Shown here piece after piece: positions 1 through 8,811 of a stretch of 64,000 bases of DNA. The notes below the pieces were generated by a model. The model was not told the DNA's origin and did not search any database. It saw only the letters and a list, made by a program, of their open reading frames with translations. A program made the translations under genes and the position numbers. The stretch is taken from contig JADJNF010000007.1 of assembly GCA_016714445.1 (NCBI GenBank), positions 744,001-808,000 on the forward strand, given 5' to 3'. Within the stretch, counting starts at the first letter, position 1. The number at the start of each line of letters is the position of its first letter. The stretch is from Saprospiraceae bacterium (GTDB taxonomy: Bacteria > Bacteroidota > Bacteroidia > Chitinophagales > Saprospiraceae).

Positions 1-2
1 GC

Positions 3-818
3 ACCGGTTTTGAAGGCAGAGTTACGACTAGAAACAGTATGGCTATTGTAAACCCTATACTCCAAAATAATCTGTTTTGGGATTCAAGATCAAAGACTAT
101 ACATGACTTATCTTTACAACCTGTCCAAAACCACATCGAAATGGGAATGGAAGATCTGAACAGACTAGTGAGTAAGTTGGAAAATACAGAATATTATAAA
201 CCATTATTTAAAAAAGCCTTTGGTACAAATGAGATTAATCCAACGAATATTTCAAAAGCGTTGTCACAGTTTGTAGCTTCAATTACTACCAGCAGGTCAA
301 GATTTGATGCAGGATCAATAAACAACTTCAATAATTTTTCTGAGCTGGAAAAAATGGGTATGGAACTATTCAATAGTGATAAAGCAAAATGTTCATCTTG
401 TCATGGTGGCGGAAATATGAGCGCTCTGGATGGTCCGAATGATCCTTATGGAGGTGGTGGTTCCTTTACAGCAGTACAAGATCTGAGAGGAGCAACAAAC
501 ATCGGATTAGATATAGTTTATAAAGACAATGGCCTTGGAAACGGTAAGTTCAAAATACCAAGTCTGAGAAATATTGAACTCACTGGCCCATATATGCATG
601 ATGGCAGATTTAAAACACTGGAAGAAGTGGTAAATCATTACACCAATGGTATAAAACCTCATCAGCATCTTGATGTTAAATTTACTGATGGAAAAGGAAA
701 TGTAAAACCTTTGAATCTAAATTCAATAGAGAAAAAAGCCATCATAGCTTTTCTAAAAACTCTTACAGATCAGGAAATGACTAAAGATCCTAAGTGGAGC
801 AACCCTTTCAGAAGTTAA
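3..818 (+). CDS. Di-heme cytochrome c peroxidase, C-terminal part (5' end outside window)
   Basis: Periplasmic CcpA/MauG-type di-heme peroxidase that would reduce hydrogen peroxide with electrons from c-type cytochromes. The reading frame is open from base 3, before the first ATG at 39, and the residues there (GFEGRVTTRNS, then FWDSRS) fit the family's conserved stretch after the first haem, so the gene starts upstream of the window. Counting from the ATG at 39, the second haem-binding motif CSSCH is at residues 118-122 and the likely distal Met ligand is in YMHDGRF near residue 186. The N-terminal haem domain and signal peptide are not visible. No neighbour suggests a specific partner. Family call is firm; the exact subfamily is not resolvable. 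Confidence 0.88.
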   Translation, partial: TGFEGRVTTRNSMAIVNPILQNNLFWDSRSKTIHDLSLQPVQNHIEMGMEDLNRLVSKLENTEYYKPLFKKAFGTNEINPTNISKALSQFVASITTSRSRFDAGSINNFNNFSELEKMGMELFNSDKAKCSSCHGGGNMSALDGPNDPYGGGGSFTAVQDLRGATNIGLDIVYKDNGLGNGKFKIPSLRNIELTGPYMHDGRFKTLEEVVNHYTNGIKPHQHLDVKFTDGKGNVKPLNLNSIEKKAIIAFLKTLTDQEMTKDPKWSNPFRS

Positions 819-961
819 AAAATATAATTACAAGCAACGAATTTCGAATATGGCATTCAGACCTGAACATAAACAGGACTTACTTTCAATAAAAAAATAG
901 GCACATTTATCCGCTTGTCAATTCAATCGTGTTTTTAATGATAATTATTTTAAAGTGAATT

Positions 962-996
962 AAAAAGGCTTTCGGTTCAGTTCGAAAGCCTTTTTT
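962..996 (+). terminator. Rho-independent terminator
   Basis: A 13-bp stem (AAAAAGGCTTTCG pairing with CGAAAGCCTTTTT), an 8-nt loop and a run of T. It lies 144 bases after the peroxidase stop and just before the helicase promoter, so it probably ends the peroxidase transcript. Confidence 0.8.
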
Positions 997-1014
997 GATT
1001 TGACAACCGGTTTT

Positions 1015-1022
1015 TACTTTTG
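1015..1022 (+). promoter_or_regulatory. TAnnTTTG -7 promoter element for the DEXH helicase gene
   Basis: TACTTTTG matches the Bacteroidota -7 consensus. Only 5 bases separate it from the ATG at 1028, so transcription would begin at or near the start codon, suggesting a leaderless mRNA. No good TTTG -33 box at the usual distance. Confidence 0.5.
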
Positions 1023-1027
1023 TATTC

Positions 1028-3481
1028 ATGAATAATAAGGGTTTCAGAAAAGCAGATCAATGGTTTAAGTCAATGGAATGGGTTCCTCTCCCCTTTCAGT
1101 ATGAAACATGGGAAGCTTTTAACCATGGAAAATCAGGCATGGTTAATGCACCTACGGGTAGTGGTAAGACCTATTCAATACTTGTAGCAGCTTTTATCGA
1201 ATACATCAATTCTCATCCTGATAATAACAAAACATCCGGCAAAGAAGGATTACAACTAATCTGGGTAACACCCATAAAAGCTCTGGCCAAAGAAATTCTT
1301 CTGTCGTGTGATAAAGCGATACTTGGCATGAATTTGCCTTGGAAAGCAGAAATACGGACAGGTGACACTACTGTAAAAGACAGGAAATCCCAAACTAAAA
1401 ATCCACCTCAGATACTAATCACAACACCGGAAAGCCTGCATGTGATTCTCGCAACGGATGGATATTCAAAAATTTTAAACACAGTAAAAACAATTGTAGT
1501 CGACGAGTGGCATGAACTCATTGGCTCAAAAAGAGGAGTTCAGACAGAGTTGGTCGTTTCAAAATTTTTCAGTCTGAATCCGAAAATAAAAATTTGGGGT
1601 ATATCCGCCACCATTGGCAATATGCCTGAAGCCATTGATGTTTTGTTGAGTGTGGTACCTACGGAAAACAGAGCCCTGATTATTGCAGATATGACAAAAA
1701 CGATAGCATTACATTCAGTCATTCCTGATGAAATAGAGCGATACCCTTGGGCTGGTCATCTTGGATTAAAATTAGCAGACAAAGTATTACACATTCTGAA
1801 CGGCAGCAAAACAAGTCTGATATTTACAAATACGAGAGCGCAGTGTGAAATATGGTACCAAAAACTGCTTGAAATGGATCCGGATCTGGCTGGTCAGATA
1901 GCGATGCATCATGGATCGATCAGCAAAGAAATAAGAGAATGGGTAGAAGAAGCACTATATGAAGGAAAAATAAAAGCGGTAGTTTGTACTTCGAGCCTTG
2001 ATCTTGGTGTAGATTTCAGACCTGTTGAGACCATCATTCAGATAGGTAGTCCAAAAGGGGTATCCCGATTTATTCAGAGGGCAGGCAGAAGCGGTCATCA
2101 GCCCGGAGCGTCGAGTCACATTTGGTTTGTACCTACGCATGCGCTTGAACTGGTAGAAGCGGCTGGATTACGGTTGGCCATGGCCCAAAATAAGATAGAA
2201 GACCGGGTACCATATATACGCAGCTTTGATGTATTGATCCAATATTTAATGACACTTGCCGTGTCAGAAGGATTTTATCCGGATCAGGTGTTTCACGAAA
2301 TAAAAAAAACGTTTTGCTTTGCATCGACGACTCATGAAGAATGGAGACAGATACTGAATTATTTGTTGATGGGCGGCGATTCCTTAAAGGCTTATGATGA
2401 ATATAAAAAAGTGGAAATCACTGATGATGGTAAATATATTGTACAGGATAAAAGAAAAGCGCTTAAACACAAACTCTCTATAGGAACCATAGTTTCTGAT
2501 GCCATGATCAACATTAAGCTTTTGAAAGGTTCGCGACTGGGAGTAATAGAAGAATGGTTTGTTTCGCAACTTAGTCCGGGGGATGTATTCTGGTTTGCGG
2601 GCAGGGCACTTGAACTGGTAAGAATCAAAGATATGACTGCTCAAGTCAGACCCAGTCAGTCAAAAACCGGTAAAATACCTTCTTATATGGGAGGAAGGAT
2701 GCCATTAAGTTCTCAAATGTCTGAAGTATTAAAAGAAAAAATATATTCATTTGTAGAGCAAAAAATTACAGACAAAGAAATAGAAGTACTGATACCCCTT
2801 TTTGAAATGCAGATGTTGCGATCTACCATTCCAAAAAGAGATGAATTTTTGGTTGAATATTTTGAAAGTAAAGATGGTTTTCATCTCCTGATGTATCCTT
2901 TTGAAGGTCGCAACGTTCATGAAGGAATGGCAGCATTGATTGCAAAAAGACTTTCTATGATACAACCCATCAGTTTTTCAATAGCTATGAATGATCTTGG
3001 TTTTGAATTGCTTTCAGACCAGCCATTGGATGTCGAGATGTTAATCAACAGAGATCTTTTTACTACCAAAAATCTGGCATCAGACATACTTTCAAGTATA
3101 AATAATGTGGAGATGGCAAAAAGGAAATTCAGAGACATTGCGAGAATTTCAGGATTGATTTTTACAGGCTTCCCGGGAAAACAAAAAAAAGAAAGACATC
3201 TTCAGGCCTCCAGTCAGTTAATATTTGAAGTTTTCAGAGAATATGAGCCGGACAATCTACTTTACTTGCAGACATACGATGAAGTCATGACTTTTCAGCT
3301 TGAAGAATCAAGAATGCGCAAGTCACTAAATAAAATAACTGATAGCCACATTCTGATCAGTCGTCCGACGAAAGCTACTCCATTTTCGTTTCCGATTATC
3401 GTGGACCGTCTTCGCGAAAAACTTACTTCTGAAAAACTGGAAGCACGAATTAAAAAGATGACTGCCGAACTACTGAAGTAA
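1028..3481 (+). CDS. Lhr-like DEXH-box helicase (ligase-associated DNA damage response type)
   Basis: SF2 helicase of 817 residues resembling the ligase-associated DEXH helicases of the Lhr family, thought to act in DNA repair. Visible motifs: Walker A APTGSGKT at residues 41-48, DEWH box at about 159-162, motif III ISATIGN, and motif VI GRSGHQPG near 354. The C-terminal half fits the Lhr winged-helix/beta-barrel region. In many bacteria this gene sits with an ATP-dependent ligase, an MBL-fold exonuclease and a phosphoesterase; none of these is next to it here (thioredoxin-like gene downstream, peroxidase upstream). Start ATG 1028 is the first in frame and follows a TAnnTTTG box by 5 bases; Met16 is an alternative. 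Downstream gene is convergent. Confidence 0.88.
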   Translation: MNNKGFRKADQWFKSMEWVPLPFQYETWEAFNHGKSGMVNAPTGSGKTYSILVAAFIEYINSHPDNNKTSGKEGLQLIWVTPIKALAKEILLSCDKAILGMNLPWKAEIRTGDTTVKDRKSQTKNPPQILITTPESLHVILATDGYSKILNTVKTIVVDEWHELIGSKRGVQTELVVSKFFSLNPKIKIWGISATIGNMPEAIDVLLSVVPTENRALIIADMTKTIALHSVIPDEIERYPWAGHLGLKLADKVLHILNGSKTSLIFTNTRAQCEIWYQKLLEMDPDLAGQIAMHHGSISKEIREWVEEALYEGKIKAVVCTSSLDLGVDFRPVETIIQIGSPKGVSRFIQRAGRSGHQPGASSHIWFVPTHALELVEAAGLRLAMAQNKIEDRVPYIRSFDVLIQYLMTLAVSEGFYPDQVFHEIKKTFCFASTTHEEWRQILNYLLMGGDSLKAYDEYKKVEITDDGKYIVQDKRKALKHKLSIGTIVSDAMINIKLLKGSRLGVIEEWFVSQLSPGDVFWFAGRALELVRIKDMTAQVRPSQSKTGKIPSYMGGRMPLSSQMSEVLKEKIYSFVEQKITDKEIEVLIPLFEMQMLRSTIPKRDEFLVEYFESKDGFHLLMYPFEGRNVHEGMAALIAKRLSMIQPISFSIAMNDLGFELLSDQPLDVEMLINRDLFTTKNLASDILSSINNVEMAKRKFRDIARISGLIFTGFPGKQKKERHLQASSQLIFEVFREYEPDNLLYLQTYDEVMTFQLEESRMRKSLNKITDSHILISRPTKATPFSFPIIVDRLREKLTSEKLEARIKKMTAELLK

Positions 3482-3533
3482 ATAATTGGAAATAGAAAAG
3501 TTAAAACAAATGTTTGCTAACCTTACATTCTTT

Positions 3534-4091
3534 TTACTTTTTCCATTTTATATTACAACCTGCGCCGGGGTATTGTTTTTTGAGTGGAGACTCACCCAAT
3601 ATCATCAGATCAAGAGCAAGCCTGAGATCCTTACCCGTTACTGGTTTATCATTACCTGGTCTTGAGTCATCCAGTCTTCCTCTGTAAAATAGTCTGTCAT
3701 CCGAGTCAAAGACATAAATATCAGGTGTACATGCAGCTTCATATGCTTTTGCAGTATTCTGATCTTCATCATATAAATAAGCATAAGGATATTGCAATAC
3801 CTTTGCCACCAATCTCATTTTTTCCGGTGCGTCATCAGGATAATTGGCTGCATCGTTGCTGCTGATGGCGACAAATCCTATACCTGCCAACTTGTATTCA
3901 TTGGCTATTCGAACCAGCTCTGCATTGACATGAATGACATATGGGCAGTGATTGCATATGAACAAAATGACTGTCCCTTTCATTCCCTTAATATCATTAA
4001 AGGTCATCATCTCACCTGAAACTGTATCAGGCAATGTAAAATCGGATGCCTTCATTCCTAAGCCCGGCATATTAGATTCTGTAAGTGCCAT
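3534..4091 (-). CDS. Thioredoxin-family (AhpC/TSA-like) protein
   Basis: Thioredoxin-fold protein of about 185 residues, of the cytosolic peroxiredoxin-like group. The CxxC motif is FICNHCPYV (Cys46 and Cys49), followed by a typical family stretch (YPYAYLYDEDQ, CTPDIYVFD, YRGRLDDSRP). There is no signal peptide. The open frame continues upstream to 4142, but that extension lies inside the terminator hairpin of the YceI gene, so the ATG at 4091 (MALTESNMPG) is the likely start. A near-consensus TATCTTTA lies 15-22 bases upstream. Role inferred: thiol redox or peroxide chemistry; the substrate is not identifiable. Confidence 0.82.
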   Translation of the reverse strand: MALTESNMPGLGMKASDFTLPDTVSGEMMTFNDIKGMKGTVILFICNHCPYVIHVNAELVRIANEYKLAGIGFVAISSNDAANYPDDAPEKMRLVAKVLQYPYAYLYDEDQNTAKAYEAACTPDIYVFDSDDRLFYRGRLDDSRPGNDKPVTGKDLRLALDLMILGESPLKKQYPGAGCNIKWKK

Positions 4092-4112
4092 ATTTTTAAT
4101 TTTGCATAAAGA

Positions 4113-4148
4113 TAAAAAAGCCCTTGCAATTTGACTGTACAAGGGCTT
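4113..4148 (-). terminator. Terminator downstream of the YceI gene
   Basis: On the minus strand AAGCCCTTG pairs with CAAGGGCTT and is followed by six T. It lies between the YceI stop (4206) and the thioredoxin-like start (4091), and overlaps the spurious N-terminal extension of the latter. Confidence 0.8.
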
Positions 4149-4205
4149 AATGATATGATATTTTATAGAATTTTATCTTCGGAAGATCAATCCTAAAATT
4201 TTATA

Positions 4206-4883
4206 TTATTTTTTCTCTTCTGCAGGAACTGCTTTAGCTTCGAGTTTTAATTTTAATACGATCTCGTCATTGATGAATTTATCTCCAATTTCTTTGAAAA
4301 CATTTTTTGATTTGTAAACGATGCCCCATTCAGTTCTGTTTATACTAAATCCTTTACTTATAACAGCTATAGTTGAATCAAGTACAGTTAAATTCACAGG
4401 AATAGCAATTTCTTTTGTTACGTCAAGAAGAGTTAGATTTCCTTTTACTAAAGTATTGGAACCATCTTCGAACGTAGAATCAATTGCAGATGTGATTTCA
4501 AATTTTCCTGTAGGATATTTGGTCGTATTAAAAAAGTCCGTAGCACTTTCTGTTTCCAATCCTTTTAAGTGTGCTTCAAGACTTGCCTTGTCATCTCCTT
4601 CCAAATCCAAAACAGTAATTGAAGTCATGTCAATAGTAAAATTTCCTCCGCTAATTTTTCCATCCTTAATAAAAATCTGCCCTCCGGAAGTATTGATGGT
4701 ACCATTATGATTTCCTGTTGGCTTTGCAGCTTCCCACACTATTCTTGCCATACCTGGACCTACTTCATACTTTTGACCTTCTGTCGCGGCTACTTCCCCT
4801 GCTGTATCAACAATTTTTTCTTTACATGAAAATACAAAAACAACCATAAATACCATGACGGCAACATTAAATAAACCTTTCAT
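4206..4883 (-). CDS. YceI-family lipoprotein
   Basis: Lipocalin-fold YceI domain protein of 225 residues; family members bind polyisoprenoid or other amphiphilic lipids. A hydrophobic N-terminus ends in a lipobox with Cys20 (FVFSC), so the protein is probably a lipid-anchored envelope protein. The YceI domain covers about residues 40-215, with typical features (VWEAAKPTGNHNGTI, FSINRTEWG, DEIVLKLKLEA). Transcribed alone, with its own terminator. The MerR-type gene lies about 120 bases upstream on the same strand; a regulatory link is possible but not shown by the sequence. Confidence 0.88.
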   Translation of the reverse strand: MKGLFNVAVMVFMVVFVFSCKEKIVDTAGEVAATEGQKYEVGPGMARIVWEAAKPTGNHNGTINTSGGQIFIKDGKISGGNFTIDMTSITVLDLEGDDKASLEAHLKGLETESATDFFNTTKYPTGKFEITSAIDSTFEDGSNTLVKGNLTLLDVTKEIAIPVNLTVLDSTIAVISKGFSINRTEWGIVYKSKNVFKEIGDKFINDEIVLKLKLEAKAVPAEEKK

Positions 4884-5002
4884 TTTTTAAATTTAATCAA
4901 TTAACAAATTTGTTTCAACAAATGAATATACAAAATATTCTAAACAATTAACGAGAGATAAACATATTATGTTTCCCAATAAACATTAATAATTCACAAT
5001 AA

Positions 5003-5899
5003 TTAGTTAATTGAAGTTGTTTCTTTTCTTATGAAAGATTTTATTTGGTCGATACTGTTTAATATCTGAACATTGGATGGGAGATTCAATTGCTGGCTTG
5101 CTGTTTGGAATCCAGAAATTAAAATGGTAGTCTCCTGGGCATTTTTTGATAATTCGTTGATATATGGTTGCAGTGGGGCTTCTGAAAAGCTATCATTAAA
5201 AATAGTAAAAATATACTTTGCCTTAAATATATTTTTTCCTTCCAGAACATCAATCAACGGAACTCCGGTACCAAGATTGATAACTTTAGCCCTATTTTTC
5301 ACTAATATATATTGCAAAAACAGCAAACTAAGTTCATGAGATTCGTTTTCGGGAAGAAAAATTAAGCATTTGAAACCAGGAATAGATTCGTTTTTATTCA
5401 ATTTGTCTATCTCAACTATAGTTTTGCGTCTTATTATGTTGCTGACAAAATTTTCATGCACTCCCTTAACAGATCCTGCTATCCACATGACACTTAGCTT
5501 ATCCAAAAGCGGATATACTACGTCGTTCATGGTCTCTTCAAATCCTTTGGAAGAAATATGATGGTCCAGCATGATGTTAAACTTTGTCTCGTCGAGTTCA
5601 AACATCGACAACATCATTGCATCCAACTGATCTTCAAAAACTGCCCCTACTTCCGTTAACTCCGCTACTTTTTGCCTGATTTCGTCATTCGGCATGCCAG
5701 CAATCTTAGAAATTTTATACCCTTTCCTATTTAACAGTGTGATATTAAGGATTTTCTGAAGATCACAGTCCATGTAATATCTGATATTAGTATCAGTTCG
5801 GCTGGGTTTTATTATACCATATCGCTTTTCCCAAATCCTGAGTGTATGAGCTTTTACGCCAGACAAACTTTCCAGATCTTTAATAGAATAAGCAACCAT
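5003..5899 (-). CDS. MerR-family regulator with a cobalamin-binding-like C-terminal region
   Basis: 298-residue regulator. Residues 4-70 form a MerR winged helix (IKDLESLSGVKAHTLRIWEKRYG). The rest resembles the helix bundle plus Rossmann-like B12 domain of CarH/LitR light sensors. In CarH the helix bundle has W-x9-E-H; here Trp139 is followed by His148-Glu149-Asn150, so the Glu is kept but the His after it is not. The B12 base-off motif DxHxxG reads E186-S-H188-E-L-S191: His kept, Gly replaced. B12 binding is therefore uncertain. Targets are unknown; no carotenoid or photolyase genes are visible nearby. Divergent from the outer-membrane protein gene at 6039. Confidence 0.8.
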   Translation of the reverse strand: MVAYSIKDLESLSGVKAHTLRIWEKRYGIIKPSRTDTNIRYYMDCDLQKILNITLLNRKGYKISKIAGMPNDEIRQKVAELTEVGAVFEDQLDAMMLSMFELDETKFNIMLDHHISSKGFEETMNDVVYPLLDKLSVMWIAGSVKGVHENFVSNIIRRKTIVEIDKLNKNESIPGFKCLIFLPENESHELSLLFLQYILVKNRAKVINLGTGVPLIDVLEGKNIFKAKYIFTIFNDSFSEAPLQPYINELSKNAQETTILISGFQTASQQLNLPSNVQILNSIDQIKSFIRKETTSIN

Positions 5900-6011
5900 G
5901 AATAATGATCAAAATTTTAGGAATAATACTTAGTGTGGTTCAAACAACTTTCTCATAAAAAGGTTTAAATTCCTTTATCACACAAATTTACCAAACATTG
6001 ATATTTTGTCG

Positions 6012-6019
6012 TATTTTTG
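6012..6019 (+). promoter_or_regulatory. TAnnTTTG -7 promoter element
   Basis: TATTTTTG, 19 bases before the ATG at 6039; likely drives the barrel/T9SS/SDR operon. Confidence 0.55.
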
Positions 6020-6038
6020 ACCAATTAATTTTTGATGT

Positions 6039-6770
6039 ATGTTAAAAAAGAAGATTAGTCTTTTATTTGTTCTTTTGGTGTCTTCTCTATTTTTTGTCAA
6101 TCATGGCTTTTCCCAAAGTTTTTGGTTTGGTGCAAAAGGGGGTGCTGCCATGAATTTTCAAAGTTGGGGTGATGGAAGTTTTTCGGGAAGTGTAAACAGA
6201 GACCCACTCTTTTCATTAAATGGTGACATCTTTATAGAGTCTTATGATGAATATAAAAAAGGGACTTTGTATGCACAGGTTGGCTATCATACCAGAGGAA
6301 GTTCGTTTAGATTCTTTAGTTTTAATAATACTTTCACAGAGCAGCAAGGATTTAAATTCAGAAATATTGTCGCTGAAGTAGGAGCAAAAAAAACACTGAA
6401 TTTGGGTAAAGAGCTTGAACCTTATTTTATCCTTGGTATTCGTGGAGAATATACGATAGGAACTAATTTGGATGATTATATCAATTTTGGCAGTTTGTAT
6501 TATCCGGTAAGTGAATTTGTTCGTAAATTTAATTACGGAGTCACAGCTGGCGGAGGATTTGAAATGAAAATGTCCGAGCTCAGTAATGTGTTTGTTGAGT
6601 TTTCGTTACAGCCGGATTTGTCTTTTCAATATGAACAACAACCATTATTTAATGTCATAGATCCCTGGACTTCCCAACCTGTTAATCTTGGACTGAGACA
6701 AGTCAGAAACCTTGCTATAGAGTTGAAAATTGGGGTAAAATTTCTTAGAAAAGTAGAATATATTGATTAA
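6039..6770 (+). CDS. Outer-membrane beta-barrel protein, function unknown
   Basis: 243-residue secreted protein. Residues 1-25 are a clear Sec signal peptide (KKK then a hydrophobic stretch ending in HGFSQ). The mature part has alternating aromatic/polar beta-strands, with glycine-rich turns and strand-like segments such as LYAQVGYHTRG and EPYFILGIRGEYTIG, as in PorT-like or OmpW-like small barrels. First gene of an apparent three-gene unit: the T9SS-tail gene starts 19 bases after it, and the SDR follows with a one-base overlap. A TAnnTTTG promoter precedes it. No specific function can be assigned. Confidence 0.7.
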   Translation: MLKKKISLLFVLLVSSLFFVNHGFSQSFWFGAKGGAAMNFQSWGDGSFSGSVNRDPLFSLNGDIFIESYDEYKKGTLYAQVGYHTRGSSFRFFSFNNTFTEQQGFKFRNIVAEVGAKKTLNLGKELEPYFILGIRGEYTIGTNLDDYINFGSLYYPVSEFVRKFNYGVTAGGGFEMKMSELSNVFVEFSLQPDLSFQYEQQPLFNVIDPWTSQPVNLGLRQVRNLAIELKIGVKFLRKVEYID

Positions 6771-6789
6771 TAATAAATTTTAAAAACTG

Positions 6790-7923
6790 ATGAAAAACAT
6801 AATTTTTCATGTATTGATTTCATTGTACATTTTTAATATTAATGCACAGATTACTATTACAAATGCAACATTCCCAAAGGTGGGAGATACGCTAAAGACC
6901 GCTGTTGTATTTGATTTTGCCGGCAACTTGACCATGGGTAGTACAGGTGGTCCAAAAACATGGGATTTTAGTATCCTGAATGTGGATGAAGGAATAAAAC
7001 AACAGGAAATATATCTTAATCCGGCAGTAGGTAAAGATGCGTCGTCATTTCCCGAAGCCACCATGATGTTACTTTCTGACGGACAGGAAATATACTTAAA
7101 ATCATCTGCGACCAAACTGGAAGGATTAGGATTCGGAGGAGCCAACCAGTTTTTTGATGCTCCCCTTGTAATAAAATATAGCAAAAGGCCTGTATTGAGA
7201 ACAGCTCCACTGGAATTTATCAACACCACAGCCACCACCGGAGAATTCAGAATTGATATCAGTTCAAATATCATCCCTGATTCTCTATTGGCCGGACTGC
7301 CTTTTAAGCCGGACAGTATAAGAATTCAGTTTTCAAACAGTATAAAAGGGCTCACAGATGCTTACGGAAGCCTTAAGCTTCAAGGTAATAGTTTTGATGT
7401 ATTGCGCGAAAAAGTGGAAAGTATTTCACAAACTCAACTGTTTATTAAAATCTTGGGTGCATGGATTGACCCCATTCCTTTTTTGGGAGGAAATATTCCA
7501 GGTGGATTTGGAGATTTTCTGGGCCAGGACACCACCATAACCTACAATTTTATTAGCAATATAAAAAAAGAAATCCTGGTTTCTGCTGAGTATAGTACAA
7601 AAAACGAACTACAATCTGTTACATTTGCGGATCTTAGTGATTACATTTCATCTACTCAAGATATTTCATCGGTCGATTTTACAGTGTCCCCTAATCCTGT
7701 TTCCGATTTATTAACCTTCACACCATCAGGTATACAAGAAGGGAAATATTTTATTACGATTTCAGACATACATGGCAAAACAGTATTTTTTGAAACAGCA
7801 AAGATTCAAAATGATGAACCCAGACAAATAAATACATCTGTATTTCCCGAAGGAAATTATATACTCACTTTGAGAGATCAGTACAATACTTTTGCCAGAT
7901 CGATCAAATTTTTGGTAAGATAA
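6790..7923 (+). CDS. Secreted protein with T9SS type A sorting domain
   Basis: 377-residue protein with a signal peptide (residues 1-19, ending NINAQ) and a C-terminal type IX secretion sorting domain at about 300-377 (DFTVSPNPVSDLLTF, GKYFITISDIHGK, EGNYILTL, ending in SIKFLVR). The middle part has no recognised domain; it starts with a conserved-looking stretch (FPKVGDTLKTAVVFDF, GGPKTWDFS) seen in other Bacteroidota secreted proteins. Predicted to cross the outer membrane through the T9SS and be exported to or anchored at the cell surface. Its stop codon overlaps the start of the SDR gene by one base. Confidence 0.78.
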   Translation: MKNIIFHVLISLYIFNINAQITITNATFPKVGDTLKTAVVFDFAGNLTMGSTGGPKTWDFSILNVDEGIKQQEIYLNPAVGKDASSFPEATMMLLSDGQEIYLKSSATKLEGLGFGGANQFFDAPLVIKYSKRPVLRTAPLEFINTTATTGEFRIDISSNIIPDSLLAGLPFKPDSIRIQFSNSIKGLTDAYGSLKLQGNSFDVLREKVESISQTQLFIKILGAWIDPIPFLGGNIPGGFGDFLGQDTTITYNFISNIKKEILVSAEYSTKNELQSVTFADLSDYISSTQDISSVDFTVSPNPVSDLLTFTPSGIQEGKYFITISDIHGKTVFFETAKIQNDEPRQINTSVFPEGNYILTLRDQYNTFARSIKFLVR

Positions 7924-8702
7924 TGGGAGAAACAAGAATAAAACAACTGTTTGATCTGGAGGGTAAAGTTGCGATTGTTACAGGAGCAAGCAGAGGCATA
8001 GGAGAGAGTATGGCCAGAGGATTAGCAGAGTTTGGTGCCAAAGTAGTCATCACAAGCAGAACACAGGAAAGTATTGATGAAGTGGCAAATAGTTTTACCA
8101 AAGATGGTTTTGAAGTATTGCCCATTGCTTGTCATGTAGGGGATGAAAATCAATTAAAATCACTGGTGGATAAAACAAAAAGTCATTTTGGCGGGGTAGA
8201 TATTTTAATCAACAATGCAGCAACCAACCCGGTTTATGCACCAATTGAAGATATGAGTAGTGAGCTATTTGATAAAATGATGTCTATCAATGTTAAAGCT
8301 GCTTTTATATTATCCAATCTGTGTCTCCCTTTTATGAAACAAAGAGAAGGGGGCTCTGTCATACATATAAGCTCGGTAGAAGGATTCAGACCAAGTCCCG
8401 GATTAAGCTTATACAGTATAAACAAAGCTGCTCTCATCATGCTTGCCAAGTCACAGGCAAAAGAATGGGGCGTATATAAAGTTAGATCCAATGTCATTTG
8501 CCCCGGTCTGGTGAAAACTAAGTTTAGTTCGGCGCTATGGACCAACAAAGAAGTATTGGATCACTGGAATGAAAAAATACCTTTGCACAGAATGGCACAC
8601 CCCGACGAAATGGCAGGGTTAGCAGTATTTCTCGCCTCCAGTGCATCAGGATATTGTACAGGTATGGAATTTACTGCGGATGGTGGATACCTGATTTCAT
8701 AA
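7923..8702 (+). CDS. SDR-family NAD(P)-dependent oxidoreductase
   Basis: Classical short-chain dehydrogenase of 259 residues. It shows the nucleotide-binding motif TGASRGIG near residue 20, the NNAA motif near 100, the catalytic Ser (HISSVEG), and YxxxK as YSINK. The end (FTADGGYLIS) is typical of FabG/glucose-dehydrogenase-like SDRs. The substrate cannot be told from the sequence. The start ATG overlaps the stop of the T9SS gene by one base, which suggests translational coupling, although the functions look unrelated. Confidence 0.85.
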   Translation: MGETRIKQLFDLEGKVAIVTGASRGIGESMARGLAEFGAKVVITSRTQESIDEVANSFTKDGFEVLPIACHVGDENQLKSLVDKTKSHFGGVDILINNAATNPVYAPIEDMSSELFDKMMSINVKAAFILSNLCLPFMKQREGGSVIHISSVEGFRPSPGLSLYSINKAALIMLAKSQAKEWGVYKVRSNVICPGLVKTKFSSALWTNKEVLDHWNEKIPLHRMAHPDEMAGLAVFLASSASGYCTGMEFTADGGYLIS

Positions 8703-8781
8703 TTAAAGGCTTCCATTTCAATAAAATTTCCATAGTTGCGATGTTTGATTTCAACGATTCGGAATTTTTAACTAATATTTC

Positions 8782-8789
8782 TATGTTTG
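8782..8789 (+). promoter_or_regulatory. TAnnTTTG -7 promoter element for the GH3 fusion gene
   Basis: TATGTTTG, 22 bases before the ATG at 8812, the spacing usual in this window. Confidence 0.6.
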
Positions 8790-8811
8790 TATTTAAAAAG
8801 AAATTCCTACC

